From assembly GCA_949317995.1 (NCBI GenBank), contig OX439049.1:956001-1020000 (forward strand): a stretch of DNA of 64,000 bases. Direction: 5' to 3'. Made by a program: the position numbers and the translations under genes. This document shows positions 10,400 through 21,690 of this stretch, in pieces. The notes under the pieces are model-generated. The model did not search any database and was not told where the DNA came from. It saw only the letters and a list, made by a program, of their open reading frames with translations. Source of the stretch: Acholoe squamosa. Its lineage: Eukaryota > Annelida > Polychaeta > Phyllodocida > Polynoidae. Numbering within the stretch: position 1 is the stretch's first letter; the number at the start of each line of letters is the position of its first letter.

Positions 10400-11361
10400 C
10401 ACTAATTTTTCATCAAATCGGGCAGCCCACTTTGGGCCACACCAAAAACCCATGTCAAACTCACTTTGAGCCCAAATCGATGAGCCCACTTTCAAACAGA
10501 TCTGTGCCCAAATCGGTTAGCCCAGTGTGGCCCAGACCATTTGCTGAGGACAAAACCCATCGGGCGCCCACTGTGTTAACCCGGTGTGGCCCACATCAGG
10601 AGCCCGCTATGGCCCAGACTTGGGCCACACCATGTTTGCTACCTGGGTAATTATTGACTAAAAGCTTGTGTAGAAGCAACACGTTCTATCGCAATAGTCA
10701 GAACAAGAACACATATAAAAAATAAATGTAATCGTTATCCTTGAGAGTTTTTGGGATATTAAAATATTTAACTTAGTATTATATTAATTGATGTGTTGTT
10801 GTCAACACCATTATGGCACCCTTATAGTCACAGTGGGGGCAGCCAAAATATGTGGGGTGTTTTGGTTACATTCTATACCGAGTTAGCAGTTTTTCCAATG
10901 GGCGCAGCCATTGCTGAAGCTGGTTTTTTTTAAAATTGAAATCAAAGTTTATTGAGCCTCTCACAATTTACAGAATCGTGGTAAATGAAGCACAACTGGA
11001 ATTACAATCAAACATCTATCAGTAAGTCAAACACAATCATACAATCAAGAAAAAAAAGCTACAAATCATATTCATACGGTTAAATAGATACCATATCAAA
11101 TTGTTCACCATATCAATTTTATAAAAAATACATACAATTATAGACACAACAATGAATCATGAGAAATATATGTAATAATGATAAATAATGATAGACAAAA
11201 CAAGCCCAGACAAACAAGAACAAAAGTAACACAGGCTAAGGCAGAAAAGTACAGGATTGTTGAAATTGCGACTCACAACATACACCAAACACATAAGCTT
11301 CTATAAAGGAGGGTTAACATTGTACAAAATTCTAGACACAAATATATTATGCTCAAAACTA

Positions 11362-11653
11362 CCGTAATCTCTCGCGTATAAGGCGCACCTCGCGTATAAG
11401 GCGCACCTAGAGTTGAAGAATATTGTCAAAAAAATCAAAAAATCATAACTTTGGTTCTACTGAATGGATTTTCAAAATCCAAAAAGCTATGTGTAGCTAG
11501 GGCCCCCCACACCCCCCTGAACCCCCCTATGTTATTTTTTGAGTTAGGGGGAAGTGTAGCATATCAAAATAAAGCTCTTGGTGTCCCCCTTGTGGATCCA
11601 GGAAGAACTAAAACCCCTCGTATAAGACGCGCCTTATACGCGGGAGATTACGG
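11362..11653. mobile_element. pogo/Tc1-like MITE, 292 bp, TA target duplication
   Basis: Left end CCGTAATCTCTCGCGTATAA and right end TTATACGCGGGAGATTACGG are inverted repeats, flanked by TA on both sides. The left TIR's CGCGTATAAGGCGCACCT block is doubled. It sits inside the LINE 3' UTR. Members of this family recur at 24116, 38154 and 49829. Confidence 0.85.
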
Positions 11654-11956
11654 TAGTAGGATCATGTAAGGATACAGTAAGAAAGAAAACAGCACACTAA
11701 CATTCACACATACACAAGGCTGTTATTTCTGATGATAATAATAGTAATAATAATAGTAATAATACCAGTGATAATACCCATGATCAAGGAAAAGATCATT
11801 TAGGTCATTGAGCGCAATTTAGTACTCTATGGGGTATTAGGCGTGTTCTCAAAAGCTGTCTGTATTCTGTTTTGACCAATCAGAGTACCACTACAACCAA
11901 TGCAAGGCCAAAAAGTACAAAATACTCAGATGTAACAACAATGCTTAAATGCTTGC

Positions 11957-13110
11957 CTAGCCTATTCCAGGATCAGAGTCCAAACCATCGTCACTGGTCA
12001 ATATCAAGCTCCTGACTTCATCAATGGAGTTGTCATCATCATCATCCTCGTCACCATCATCTCCAGGACCATCATTTGGTATTCCCAGATTTTCAATACG
12101 TCTGACTCTCTGCTTAAACTTCAGTTTTGTTTCAGTATGTTGATACCAGGTTCCTAATAGCGACCACAGTTCAGCACCGCGGTATAGGGGTGACCTTTTA
12201 TATGTACTTAGTCTAGGTTGTTTAAGCAAAAATTTAATTTTTTTATCTGACCTAGTGACCCTGTCACCTCTGTGATGATCCAACATATCATTACATCTGG
12301 AGTACTTATACATCAATACTAATAACATTTCATCACGTCTTCTATCCAAATATGGAACCTTGCTCCTTGTATGGAGTTCCTCAACAGAGAGATATTCCCT
12401 GTTATACCTATAACACGTTCTTAGACCTCGATTCTGAAGTCTCTGCGCTTTGACAAGATTATCTTCATTACTACAACCTGCATAAACAAAGCTGCAGTAA
12501 TCAAACAAACTTAGTATAGTCGTTTTATACACCAATATTGCAACTTTAAGTGTCAGTAAATGACGCAATTTAGCTAATCTGAACAACCTGTTATTAACCC
12601 TTTGGAAAACATTTTTCATTGCCAATTCCCTGGTTAGGTAATTATCCAAGTGTAGGCCTAGGTAAGTATAGTCATGTACAGTTTCCAAATCAGTCTCTGC
12701 CATTTTGAAAGTACCCAACACAATTTTAGGTAACTTCCTCCTAGAACCAAACCATAGTGTTTTTGTTTTCTCGACATTAACTGTTAGACGCTTTTCTAAA
12801 CACCATTTGTAAACATTATCAATATCAGATTGCAGACGTTTATGGGCTAGGGTTGATTTGTTACTGGAAGTATAAAATACTAAATCATCCGCGTACATAA
12901 TATATTTACAATCAGTGATCACGGACCCAATGTCATTGACATATAAGATAAATAACAACAGCCCTAGAACAGAACCCTGAGGCACTCCATACTGAACTGA
13001 CTGAATAGATGATTTAAACTCCCCAATTTTTGTGTATTGAACACGATTCTTTAAATAGCTGGCAATCCAACTTAAGGTGCTGTGGTGAATTTTTAAACGA
13101 GTAAGAGTGC
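11957..13110 (-). pseudogene. LINE ORF2 fragment: reverse transcriptase C-terminal half
   Basis: Open through about 384 codons with no internal stop. Reading from 13110: LKIHHSTLSWIASYLKNRV, then YGVPQGSVLGLLLFILYVND (the PQGS motif), MYADDLVFY (catalytic YADD), LGLHLDNYLTRELA, and the downstream LSLFDYCSFVYAGC thumb/connection motif of CR1/Jockey-like LINEs. It ends with an acidic tail from a TCATCA-type microsatellite. The endonuclease, fingers and N-terminal RT motifs are absent, so it is a dead-on-arrival copy, but the open frame argues for a fairly recent insertion. The ATG at 12985 lies within the domain and is not a genuine start. Clade assignment is uncertain. Confidence 0.85.
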
Positions 13111-13394
13111 GTTACCAGCGGTTATCACTGATAAGACCTATCAGATGGGTACCTGCTGCCCCCCCAAGAGGAGTGCATAGAATAGTTCACTTCACTTCAT
13201 TTGCTGTTATACCACGATTTCGGCACTTCCGGTGGTTTTATATCCGATATATACGTGGTATATTCTGCATATACCACACTTGTGCATTTTTAGAATTTTT
13301 GGTATATACTTTTTCGAGGTCAAGTTGGACTTAGAATATTTTGGGAGACGCTGACGGACATAGAAATTTAGTCTCGCCATTGTTTCAAGGTGAA

Positions 13395-13475
13395 AAATCG
13401 TCCCAACTCGTATGAGGATTGAACCCCGGCCGTAGTGGTGGTAGGCGAAGGCCTTAGCCATTGCGCTACACTGAA
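13395..13475 (-). repeat. tRNA-derived SINE head (pol III promoter)
   Basis: On the minus strand the block has an A-box-like TAGCGCAATGGCTAAGG and, about 30 bp on, a B box GGTTCAATCC that fits GGTTCRANNCC. The spacing suits a tRNA-derived SINE or tRNA pseudogene. I did not find a convincing acceptor stem, so a functional tRNA is unlikely. Its body probably continues toward 13300. Confidence 0.55.
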
Positions 13476-13499
13476 CGGTGATGAAATCAGATGCGAATA

Positions 13500-13990
13500 T
13501 ATATAAGACCTTGAACGGAGAGGTACCGAATGTTCACACTCACTTTTCGTATGGAATCCAGCCATGACATGTTATAATATCGAAATCCCAAGAAGTTTTC
13601 GATCCATAGACGAGGAATGCGTGCTAATTTTCTCCATTTTCTTCGATATAAATAAGAATCCATTGATTTTTCGATCGTACGTGAGTCGCGGCCCGGTTCG
13701 CTCTGTGCGAAGCCATTGTTTTTGTTCCTTGACCTATATCTACATCCGGGCCACTGACACACTTTCGCCGAACAAGGAGGCGGGTGGGAATGGCCGGACA
13801 GCGACTCGCGTACGTTGGGAAAATCAATGGATTCTCCTTTATTTTGAATATATTGGACATAATACGTATGGAGGGATCATCTAGACTATCTAAGGATATG
13901 TATGTTTTATTTTGAAGACTTGTCATGGTTGGATTCCATACGAAAAGTGAGTGCGAACACGGCGGTACCTCTCCCGACAAAAACAATGGC
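13500..13990. repeat. Large imperfect inverted repeat (fold-back)
   Basis: TCACTTTTCGTATGGAATCC near 13541-13560 is the reverse complement of GGATTCCATACGAAAAGTGA near 13930-13949. AGAATCCATTGATTTT near 13655-13670 pairs with AAAATCAATGGATTCT near 13820-13836, and TGTGCGAAGCCATTGTTTTT with an ACAAAAACAATGGCTTCGCG block near 13979. Arms of about 190 bp therefore surround a centre near 13745. The open frames on both strands here (for example 13624-14136 minus) come from this symmetry and carry no recognised domain. Confidence 0.75.
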
Positions 13991-14117
13991 TTCGCGCAGA
14001 GCGGCCACGGGCCGTATCGCTTGCTTTTACAAAATGTCTTCGCCTGGCTATATTCTTTGGATTTCAGGTAAGAAATTGATACAAAATGGAGGAAATGGTG
14101 GTATAAACCTATTAGGT

Positions 14118-14221
14118 CATGGATGTTGGAGCCCACGGGGAGTCTATGCTGGATATACCCTCGCCGCTCCGCGGCTCGGGTATATCCAGCATAGACTCCC
14201 CTAGGGCTCCAACATCCATGA
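14118..14221. repeat. Long hairpin, arms about 43 bp
   Basis: CATGGATGTTGGAGCCC...GGATATACCC (14118-14161) pairs with GGGTATATCC...GGGCTCCAACATCCATG (14178-14221) with two mismatches at the centre of the arm (CAC against CTA), around a GC-rich loop TCGCCGCTCCGCGGCTC. It lies just before the 4-kb minisatellite. Confidence 0.9.
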
Positions 14222-14254
14222 TCTATTAGCTTAATATTTATACCAGCTAAGTAG

Positions 14255-17200
14255 GTATATAATCTAAAGGGCTGTCTTAGAGAGTGCTACAAGGTACAGT
14301 GGTAATCTATAAGGCTATCTTAGAGAGTGCTACAAGGTACAGTGGTAATCTATAGGCTATCTCAGAGAGTGCTACAAGGTACAGTGGTAATCTATAAGGC
14401 TGTCTTAGAGAGTGCTACAAGGTACAGTGGTAATCTATAAGGCTGTCTTAGAGAGTGCTACAAGGTACAGGGGTAATCTATAAGGCTGTCTTAGAGAGTG
14501 CTACAAGGTACAGTGGTAATCTATAAGGCTGTCTTAGAGAGTGCTACAAGGTACAGTGGTAATCTATAAGGCTATCTTAGAGAGTGCTACAAGGTACAGG
14601 GGTAATCTATAAGGCTGTCTTAGAGAGTGCTACAAGGTACAGTGGTAATCTATAAGGCTGTTTATAGAGAGTGCTACAAGGTACAGTGGTAATCTATAAG
14701 GCTATCTTAGAGAGTGCTACAAGGTACAGTGGTAATCTATAAGGCTATCTTAGAGAGTGCTACAAGGTACAGGGGTAATCTATAAGGCTATCTTAGAGAG
14801 TGCTACAAGGTACAGGGGTAATCTATAAGGCTATCTTAGAGAGTGCTACAAGGTACAGGGGTAATCTATAAGGCTATCTTAGAGAGTGCTACAAGGTACA
14901 GGGGTAATCTATAAGGCTATCTTAGAGAGTGCTACAAGGTACAGTGGTAATCTATAAGGCTGTCTCAGAGAGTGCTACAAGGTACAGGGGTAATCTATAA
15001 GACTGTCTTAGAGAGTGCTACAAGGTACAGGGGTAATCTATAAGGCTGTCTTAGAGAGTGCTACAAGGTACAGGGGTAATCTATAAGGCTATCTTAGAGA
15101 GTGCTACAAGGTACAGTGGTAATTTATAAGGCTATCTTAGAGAGTGCTACAAGGTACAGGGGTAATCTATAAGGCTATCTTAGAGAGTGCTACAAGGTAC
15201 AGGGGTAATCTATAAGGCTATCTTAGAGAGTGCTACAAGGTACAGTGGTAATTTATAAGGCTATCTTAGAGAGTGCTACAAGGTACAGGGGTAATCTATA
15301 AGGCTGTCTTAGAGAGTGCTACAAGGTACAGTGGTAATCTATAAGGCTGTCTTAGAGAGTGCTACAAGGTACAGGGGTAATCTATAAAGCTGTCTTAGAG
15401 AGTGCTACAAGGTACAGTGGTAATCTATAAGGCTATCTTAGAGAGTGCTACAAGGTACAGTGGTAATCTATAAGGCTGTCTTAGAGAGTGCTACAAGGTA
15501 CAGTGGTAATCTATAAGGCTATCTTAGAGAGTGCTACAAGGTACAGTGGTAATCTATAAGGCTGTCTTAAAGAGTGCTACAAGGTACAGTGGTAATCTAT
15601 AAGGCTATCTTAGAGAGTGCTACAAGGTACAGTGGTAATCTATAAGGCTATCTTAGAGAGTGCTACAAGGTACAGTGGTAATCTATAAGGCTGTCTTAGA
15701 GAGTGCTACAAGGTACAGGGGTAATCTATAAGGCTATCTTAGAGAGTGCTACAAGGTACAGTGGTAATCTATAAGGCTGTCTTAGAGAGTGCTACAAGGT
15801 ACAGTGGTAATCTATAAGACTGTCTTAGAGAGTGCTACAAGGTAGAGTGGTAATCTATAAGGCTATCTTAGAGAGTGCTACAAGGTACAGGGGTAATCTA
15901 TAAGACTGTCTTAGAGAGTGCTACAAGGTACAGGGGTATCTATAAGGCTATTTATAGAGAGTGCTACAAGGTACAGTGGTAATCTATAAGGCTATCTATA
16001 GAGAGTGCTACAAGGTACAGTGGTAATCTATAAGGCTGTCTTAGAGAGTGCTACAAGGTACAGTGGTAATCTATAAGGCTGTCTTAGAGAGTGCTACAAG
16101 GTACAGGGGTAATCTATAAGAATGTCTTTGTGAGTGCTACAAGGTACAGGGGTAATCTATAAGGCTATCATAGAGAGTGCTACAAGGTAGAGGGGTAATC
16201 TAAAAGGCTATTTATAGAGAGTGCTACAAGGTACAGGGGTATCTATAAGGCTATTTATAGAGAGTGCTACAAGGTACAGGGGTAATCTATAAGGCTATCT
16301 TAGAGAGTGCTACAAGGTACAGGGGTATCTATAAGGCTATTTATAGAGAGTGCTACAAGGTACAGTGGTAATCTATAAGGCTATTTATAGAGAGTGCTAG
16401 AAGGTACAGTGGTAATCTATAAGGCTATTTATAGAGAGTGCTACAAGGTACAGGGGTAAACTATAAGGCTATTTATAGAGAGTGCTACAAGGTACAGGGG
16501 TAATCTATAAGGCTGTCTTAGACAGTGCTACAAGGTACAGGGGTAACCTATGAGGCTATCTTAGAGAGTGCTACAAGGTACAGGGGTAATCTATAAGGCT
16601 TTCTATAGAGAGTGCTACAAGGTACAGTGGTAATCTATAAGGCTGTTTATAGAGAGTGCTACAAGGTACAGGGGTAATTTATAAGGCTATTTATAGAGAG
16701 TGCTACAAGGTACAGGGGTAATCTATAAGACTATTTATAGAGAGTGCTACAAGGTACAGGCGTAATCTATATGGCTACCTTAGAGAGTGCTACAAGGTAC
16801 AGGGGTAATCTATAAGGCTATCTTAGAGAGTGCTACAAGGTACAGTGGTAATCTATAAGGCTGTTTATAGAGAGTGCTACAAGGTACAGGGGTAATTTAT
16901 AAGGCTATTTATAGAGAGTGCTACAAGGTACAGGGGTAATCTATAAGACTATTTATAGAGAGTGCAACAAGGTACAGGCGTAATCTATATGGCTACCTTA
17001 GAGAGTGCTACAAGGTACAGGGGTAATCTATAAGGCTATCTTAGAGAGTGCTACAAGGTACAGTGGTAATCTATAAGGCTACCTTAGAGAGTGCTACAAG
17101 GGACAGGGGTAATCTATAAGGCAATCTTAGAGAGTGCTACAAGGTACAGTGGTAATCTATAAGGCTATCTTAGAGAGTGCTACAAGGTACAGGGGTATCT

Positions 17201-18280
17201 ATAAGGCTATTTATAGAGAGTGCTACAAGGTACAGTGGTAATCTATAAGGCTATTTATAGAGAAAGCTAGAAGGTACAGTGGTAATCTATAAGGCTATTT
17301 ATAGAGAGTGCTACAAGGTACAGGGGTAAACTATAAGGCTATTTATAGAGAGTGCTACAAGGTACAGGGGTAATCTATAAGGCTGTCTTATAGAGTGCTA
17401 CAAGGTACAGGGGTAATCTATAAGGCTATCTATAGAGAGTGCTACAAGGTACAGGGGTAATCTATAAGGCTGTCTTATAGAGTGCTACAAGGTACAGGGG
17501 TAATCTATAAGGCTATCTATAGAGAGTGCTACAAGGTACAGTGGTAATCTATAAGGCTATCTATAGAGAGTGCTACAAGGTACAGTGGTAATCTATAAAA
17601 CTGTCTTAGAGAGTGCTACAAGGTACAGGGGTAATCTATAAGGCTGTCTTAGAGAGTGCTACAAGGTACAGTGGTAATCTATAAGGCTACCTTAGAGAGT
17701 GCTACAAGGTACAGGGGTAATCTATAAGGCTTTCTATAGAGAGTGCTACAAGGTACAGTGGTAATCTATAAGGCTGTCTTAGAGAGTGCTACAAGGTACA
17801 GTGGTAATCTATAAGGCTATCTTAGAGAGTGCTACAAGGTACAGGGGTAATCTATAAGGCTGTCTTAGAGAGTGCTACAAGGTACAGGGGTAATCTATAA
17901 GGCTATCTTAGAGAGTGCTACAAGGTACAGGGGTAATCTATAAGGCTGTCTTAGAGAGTGCTACAAGGTACAGTGGTAATCTATAAGGCTACCTTAGAGA
18001 GTGCTACAAGGTACAGGGGTAATCTATAAGGCTTTCTATAGAGAGTGCTACAAGGTACAGTGGTAATCTATAAGGCTATCTTAGAGAGTGCTACAAGGTA
18101 CAGGGGTAATCTATAAGGCTATCTTAGAGAGTGCTACAAGGTACAGTGGTAATCTATAAGGCTGTCTTAGAGAGTGCTACAAGGTACAGTGGTAATCTAT
18201 AAGGCTATCTTAGAGAGTGCTACAAGGTACAGTGGTAATCTATAAGGCTGTCTTAGAGAGTGCTACAAGGTACAGTGGTC
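14255..18280. repeat. 4.0-kb minisatellite, 43-bp unit, about 94 copies
   Basis: Unit blocks GGTAATCTATAAGGCTGTCT, TAGAGAGTGC and TACAAGGTACAGT. Variants alternate GGCTGTCTTAG/GGCTATCTTAG/GGCTATTTATAG and CAGTGG/CAGGGG. Longer blocks repeat: GGCTGTTTATAG...GGGGTAATTTATAAGG at 16641 recurs at 16859 with the same private variants (AGGCGTAATCTATATGG), and the AGTGCTAGAAGG/AAAGCTAGAAGG variant occurs at about 16396 and 17266. Stop codons in all frames make it non-coding. Confidence 0.97.
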
Positions 18281-21244
18281 TGTATTTCTAACTGTACATG
18301 ATCTTGCAGAGGTGTCCGCCACAAGAAAATATAAATTGTTGGTATTGTGAAGAATGTCACATAATGATTATTGAATCAAAGTGACCACAATATCACTACC
18401 AGAAACTACATGCATGTATCACAGCAATAGATAAAAGAATATCATAATAGCAATAATGTATCATCCATTCAGTTCATTATCAGAAATTATAATCGTTAAT
18501 TCCATTTTGAGTTAATTATTGTTGTTGATGAGGAAGCAACGATGGAAAGGGCCCAAAATGCATGATTTTGACAAGGTTTTGCAAATGGAATCATTCATGA
18601 CTCACAGGGAGGTAATGGGTCCCTGATCAATATAATATTCCTATAACATTAATTGTCGTTGTGGATTTCCATTAGAGGCTGGACCATTTTTCTCCAGCCA
18701 CAAAGGGGGCCAAAACAACAAAAAATCAACGATGAAAAATGTCATTTTGAACCTAATTGTAAAAGAATTTGTCTTTGTTTGAGAATAGAATATAATTGGG
18801 GACAGAAAGTTTTCAAAGCCCTCCAAGGGGGGACAGAAAAATTCTCGCTGTGCATGCACAGAATTTCACAACCTCTCCTGTTGTTAAAAAATAACCACTC
18901 CCTAAGAGAGGTAGAGTTCCGAAGCCTAGAGCCAATCACATGCCAGCTTAATACTTGGGATGTTAATAACAATTTGTTAATGATATTAAGACACTCCTGG
19001 TAAACTCCCAATTCTTTCTTCCGTACGGCAGCATTGCTATGTGTCATTTCGTCCGATTTTTCTTCCTTTTTTTCCCGCCAGCAGGCATAAATGGTTCGGC
19101 ACTTTTATAGTTACAGGGGCATGGGAAATATTAGGAGAAATTCAGTGTCATTTGACAGCTAGTCTGAACCATTTGCTGACCTGAAAGACACTTTCTTTTT
19201 TTTCCAAAAAATTTCAATAAGGTAATTCCCGGGGCAGTATACAGGAATCAGGTTTTTTTAAAGTTGACGATTGCCACTATCAAGTTGGATTGTCTCTGGA
19301 TTTGTTAAACTGAGACACTGTGTGCAAAGCAATTTGTGGCAAATCCAAGATGTGTAATAGACAAGTGTCTTAAATTTCATTTCTAATTGGAGTACCAATA
19401 TTTGATAAATTGTTTCAATACTAGAATGCTCATATCAAGATTCAGGGCTCAATACGCAGTTTCAGAAAATTAATATAATCGAAATAAAAATGATGATAAT
19501 TTAAATAGCAATCAAGTTGAGAAATCAATAACACCCCTATTCCCATATGATAACTTACTATCACCTCCAAACACAGCTAAACAATGATAAACTAACCAAT
19601 TTCAATGAGAAATCACCTCTTACTTTAAAAGAAAAAGACCAAAATACTAAAGGAAAGCCTTCATTCACAAACTCCAAAGCCCCCTATTAAAGAGGGGTGA
19701 GCACCTCTCATCAGACAGAACGGCACAAGGAAACCATCCTGAAACACTGAGCTTCCTGTACCCTGGGATTCTGTGATAAAAACCTTTGCCTCTGAAACTA
19801 TAACTTGACTTTCTGTGTTCATTCAGAAAAACCAACATGCATACGATTACACTCATATGTACTTACACCAGCAATTGTTGCACTACTTATCCAAAACGGC
19901 TAACCCGGAAGTCGTCGGCTTTGACCTTGGATGTTCCCGTAGTTGGCAACTCACACTCTATCTGTAGTGCAACCAGCGAAAGTGACCCAGTGAATTAGAA
20001 AAAAGCAGAAGTTGTGTGAAAGCACAGAGTTACAACAGTAGAAGTTGCAATGCTTTTGGCACATGGTGGCGCCACTTCTTTTCGTGCGAGCAGCGCCGCA
20101 GGCGCTGGTAGATTATCAAAATGGGACTTGGGTCTGTCTGCTGTGCCAATTGGACTTTCCATGTCCAGCATTAGTCACATGTTAATCCTCCAGAGGGCAC
20201 CACCTCCACTCCTTGCCTCCCTCCCATTGTTGAGGCTCCATCAGAAAGCCAATAATATAAAGCTCTCCCCCCTAAAAAAAAACCTAGCAATATGGGGAAA
20301 ATTTGAAGAAATTCTTGAAGAAGGTCTTTGAGTAATTTTCTAGGTCAATCTTTCTTCGGTACCTCCTGCGTCTTTGTGGCATTAAAAGAATTGATAAGAT
20401 AAAAATGACAGCAGCTGGCATTTTACTCTCAAGCTTTGTCACTTTTGGTGAATTTATATACCTCAAGTGCAATTAACATTACCATCAAGAATGCCCCTTA
20501 CTCTGCACAGAGCATACAAGTGTAGCCAGCTTATAACCTACCCCAAAACCTGCTGAGTGCTCATAACACAACCTCAGTCATAAGCCGGGGTTAGACTTTG
20601 CAAGAATATCATAAGCTGATTTAGGGATCAGTTTTGAATAATTTTCACAAAGTTTTTTGTAATAAAATCCCCAGTCATAAGCTGGGGGTAGACTGATCTA
20701 ATTATAGAGGTTCCGGTAAAAGAAACCGAAAAATAAAAGTAAAACGGTTTATGGCTGAGATGTCACAGTACATGTATTACAGATAGGGACATGTCTAGTC
20801 GCTTCTGAAGGAATAAATCACACAGAGCAGTACTTGTTGTTTAATCAGTTTATTTATAGCATAATAATATACATGTTTTCTTCTCCTTCCATAATGTACA
20901 TCCATCTTCTCCTTCTTCCCCCGCCTATATAACCCAGGGCAAGCGTCGATACACAATCTGCCCCTCACCAGGGACGCGGATGTCTACATGGACACTAGTC
21001 TAATGCACCTAGCGGGACTTGTACCTTTCCTCTCTGTTGACAAGATGGCCAAGGGACACCTTTATATTGGACTGTTATCACCATCTCCTAATGTCGCATG
21101 GATATAAAGAAACAGATAGAAATCCTTGTAGATATTTAAAAACCTGTACACACTCGATCATGGTAATCACTATACTATTACACTAGCCCCTGACCCATTG
21201 CCCCACCCTGGGTTAGAAGCTGCGTCATCAGGCCTCTGTACATG
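18281..21244. other. Intergenic, no gene seen; Harbinger-like MITE fragment at 18783-18902
   Basis: 18783-18902 matches the right half of the 5678-5928 MITE (GGGGACAGAAAG, TGTTGTTAAAAAATAACCAC, then TCCC and TAA). The left end is lost. Elsewhere, ordinary AT-rich DNA. GTCATAAGCYGGGGKTAGACT occurs twice, near 20578 and 20675, as a short direct repeat. Confidence 0.55.
20849..20854 (-). promoter_or_regulatory. Possible distal PI4KB polyadenylation signal
   Basis: AATAAA on the minus strand in an AT-rich setting about 4.5 kb beyond the PI4KB stop. If used, the 3' UTR would include the 74-bp array and a MITE. A nearer, unlisted signal may be the real one. Confidence 0.25.
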
Positions 21245-21690
21245 TACCCACAGGAAACTGTAGTGAGTGCTACTTGTAATCAGTCAACACTCACTAGTCA
21301 CCACCGCGTTAAACATGGACCCACAGGGAACTGTAGTGAGTGCTACTTGTAATCAGTCAACACTCACTAGTCACCACCGCGTTAAACATGGACCCACAGG
21401 AAACTGTAGTGAGTGCTACTTGTAATCAGTCAACACTCACTAGTTACCACCGCGTTAAACATGGACCCACAGGGAACTGTAGTGAGTGCTACTTGTAATC
21501 AGTCAACACTCACTAGTCACCACCGCGTTAAACATGGACCCGCAGGGAACTGTAGTGAGTGCTACTTGTAATTAGTCAACACTCACTAGTCACCACCTCG
21601 TTATACATGTACCTACAGGGAACTGTAGTGAGTGCTACTTGTAATCAGTCAACACTCACTACAGCCGCCACCTCGTTATACATGGACATG
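21245..21690. repeat. About 74-bp minisatellite, six copies
   Basis: Units begin CCCACAGGRAACTGTAGTGA and contain CAACACTCACTAGTCACCAC and CGCGTTAAACATGGA, starting near 21246, 21319, 21393, 21467, 21540 and 21614. Confidence 0.92.

Larger units (their letters stand above)
8450..10647. mobile_element. 2.2-kb fold-back element with about 240-bp inverted arms
   Basis: Left terminus CCCATGTAGCAAG (8450) mirrors right terminus TTGCTACCTGGG (10636-10647). Inside, left-arm GGGTTTTGTCCTCAGCA with TGGTCTGGGCCAC (near 8625-8654) is the reverse complement of right-arm GTGGCCCAGACCA with TGCTGAGGACAAAACCC (near 10527-10559). Both arms are rich in short GGCCCA/TGGGCC-type motifs. The loop carries the pyrimidine-rich array and ordinary AT-rich DNA, with no transposase. 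No target-site duplication was evident. Either a non-autonomous TIR element that gained internal sequence or two inverted copies of one MITE. Confidence 0.55.
10925..13110 (-). mobile_element. 5'-truncated non-LTR retrotransposon (LINE)
   Basis: On the minus strand: reverse-transcriptase coding (13110 to 11957), then about 1 kb of 3' UTR, ending near 10925 with CAATAAACTTTGATTTCAA and a short A run, a typical LINE 3' end. The 5' side stops abruptly near 13110 in the RT domain, next to unrelated SINE and fold-back sequence. The 3' UTR is interrupted by the MITE at 11362-11653, which therefore inserted later. Confidence 0.82.

Noticed and set aside
13395-13475. Functional tRNA gene
   Set aside because: A and B boxes are present but no acceptor stem or clear anticodon arm could be paired; called a SINE head instead.
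13624-14136. 170-codon minus frame
   Set aside because: Falls on the fold-back; its internal similarity reflects the inverted arms and it matches no known domain.
14255-18280. CRISPR-like regular spacing
   Set aside because: Units are contiguous with no unique spacers, and the genome is eukaryotic: a minisatellite.
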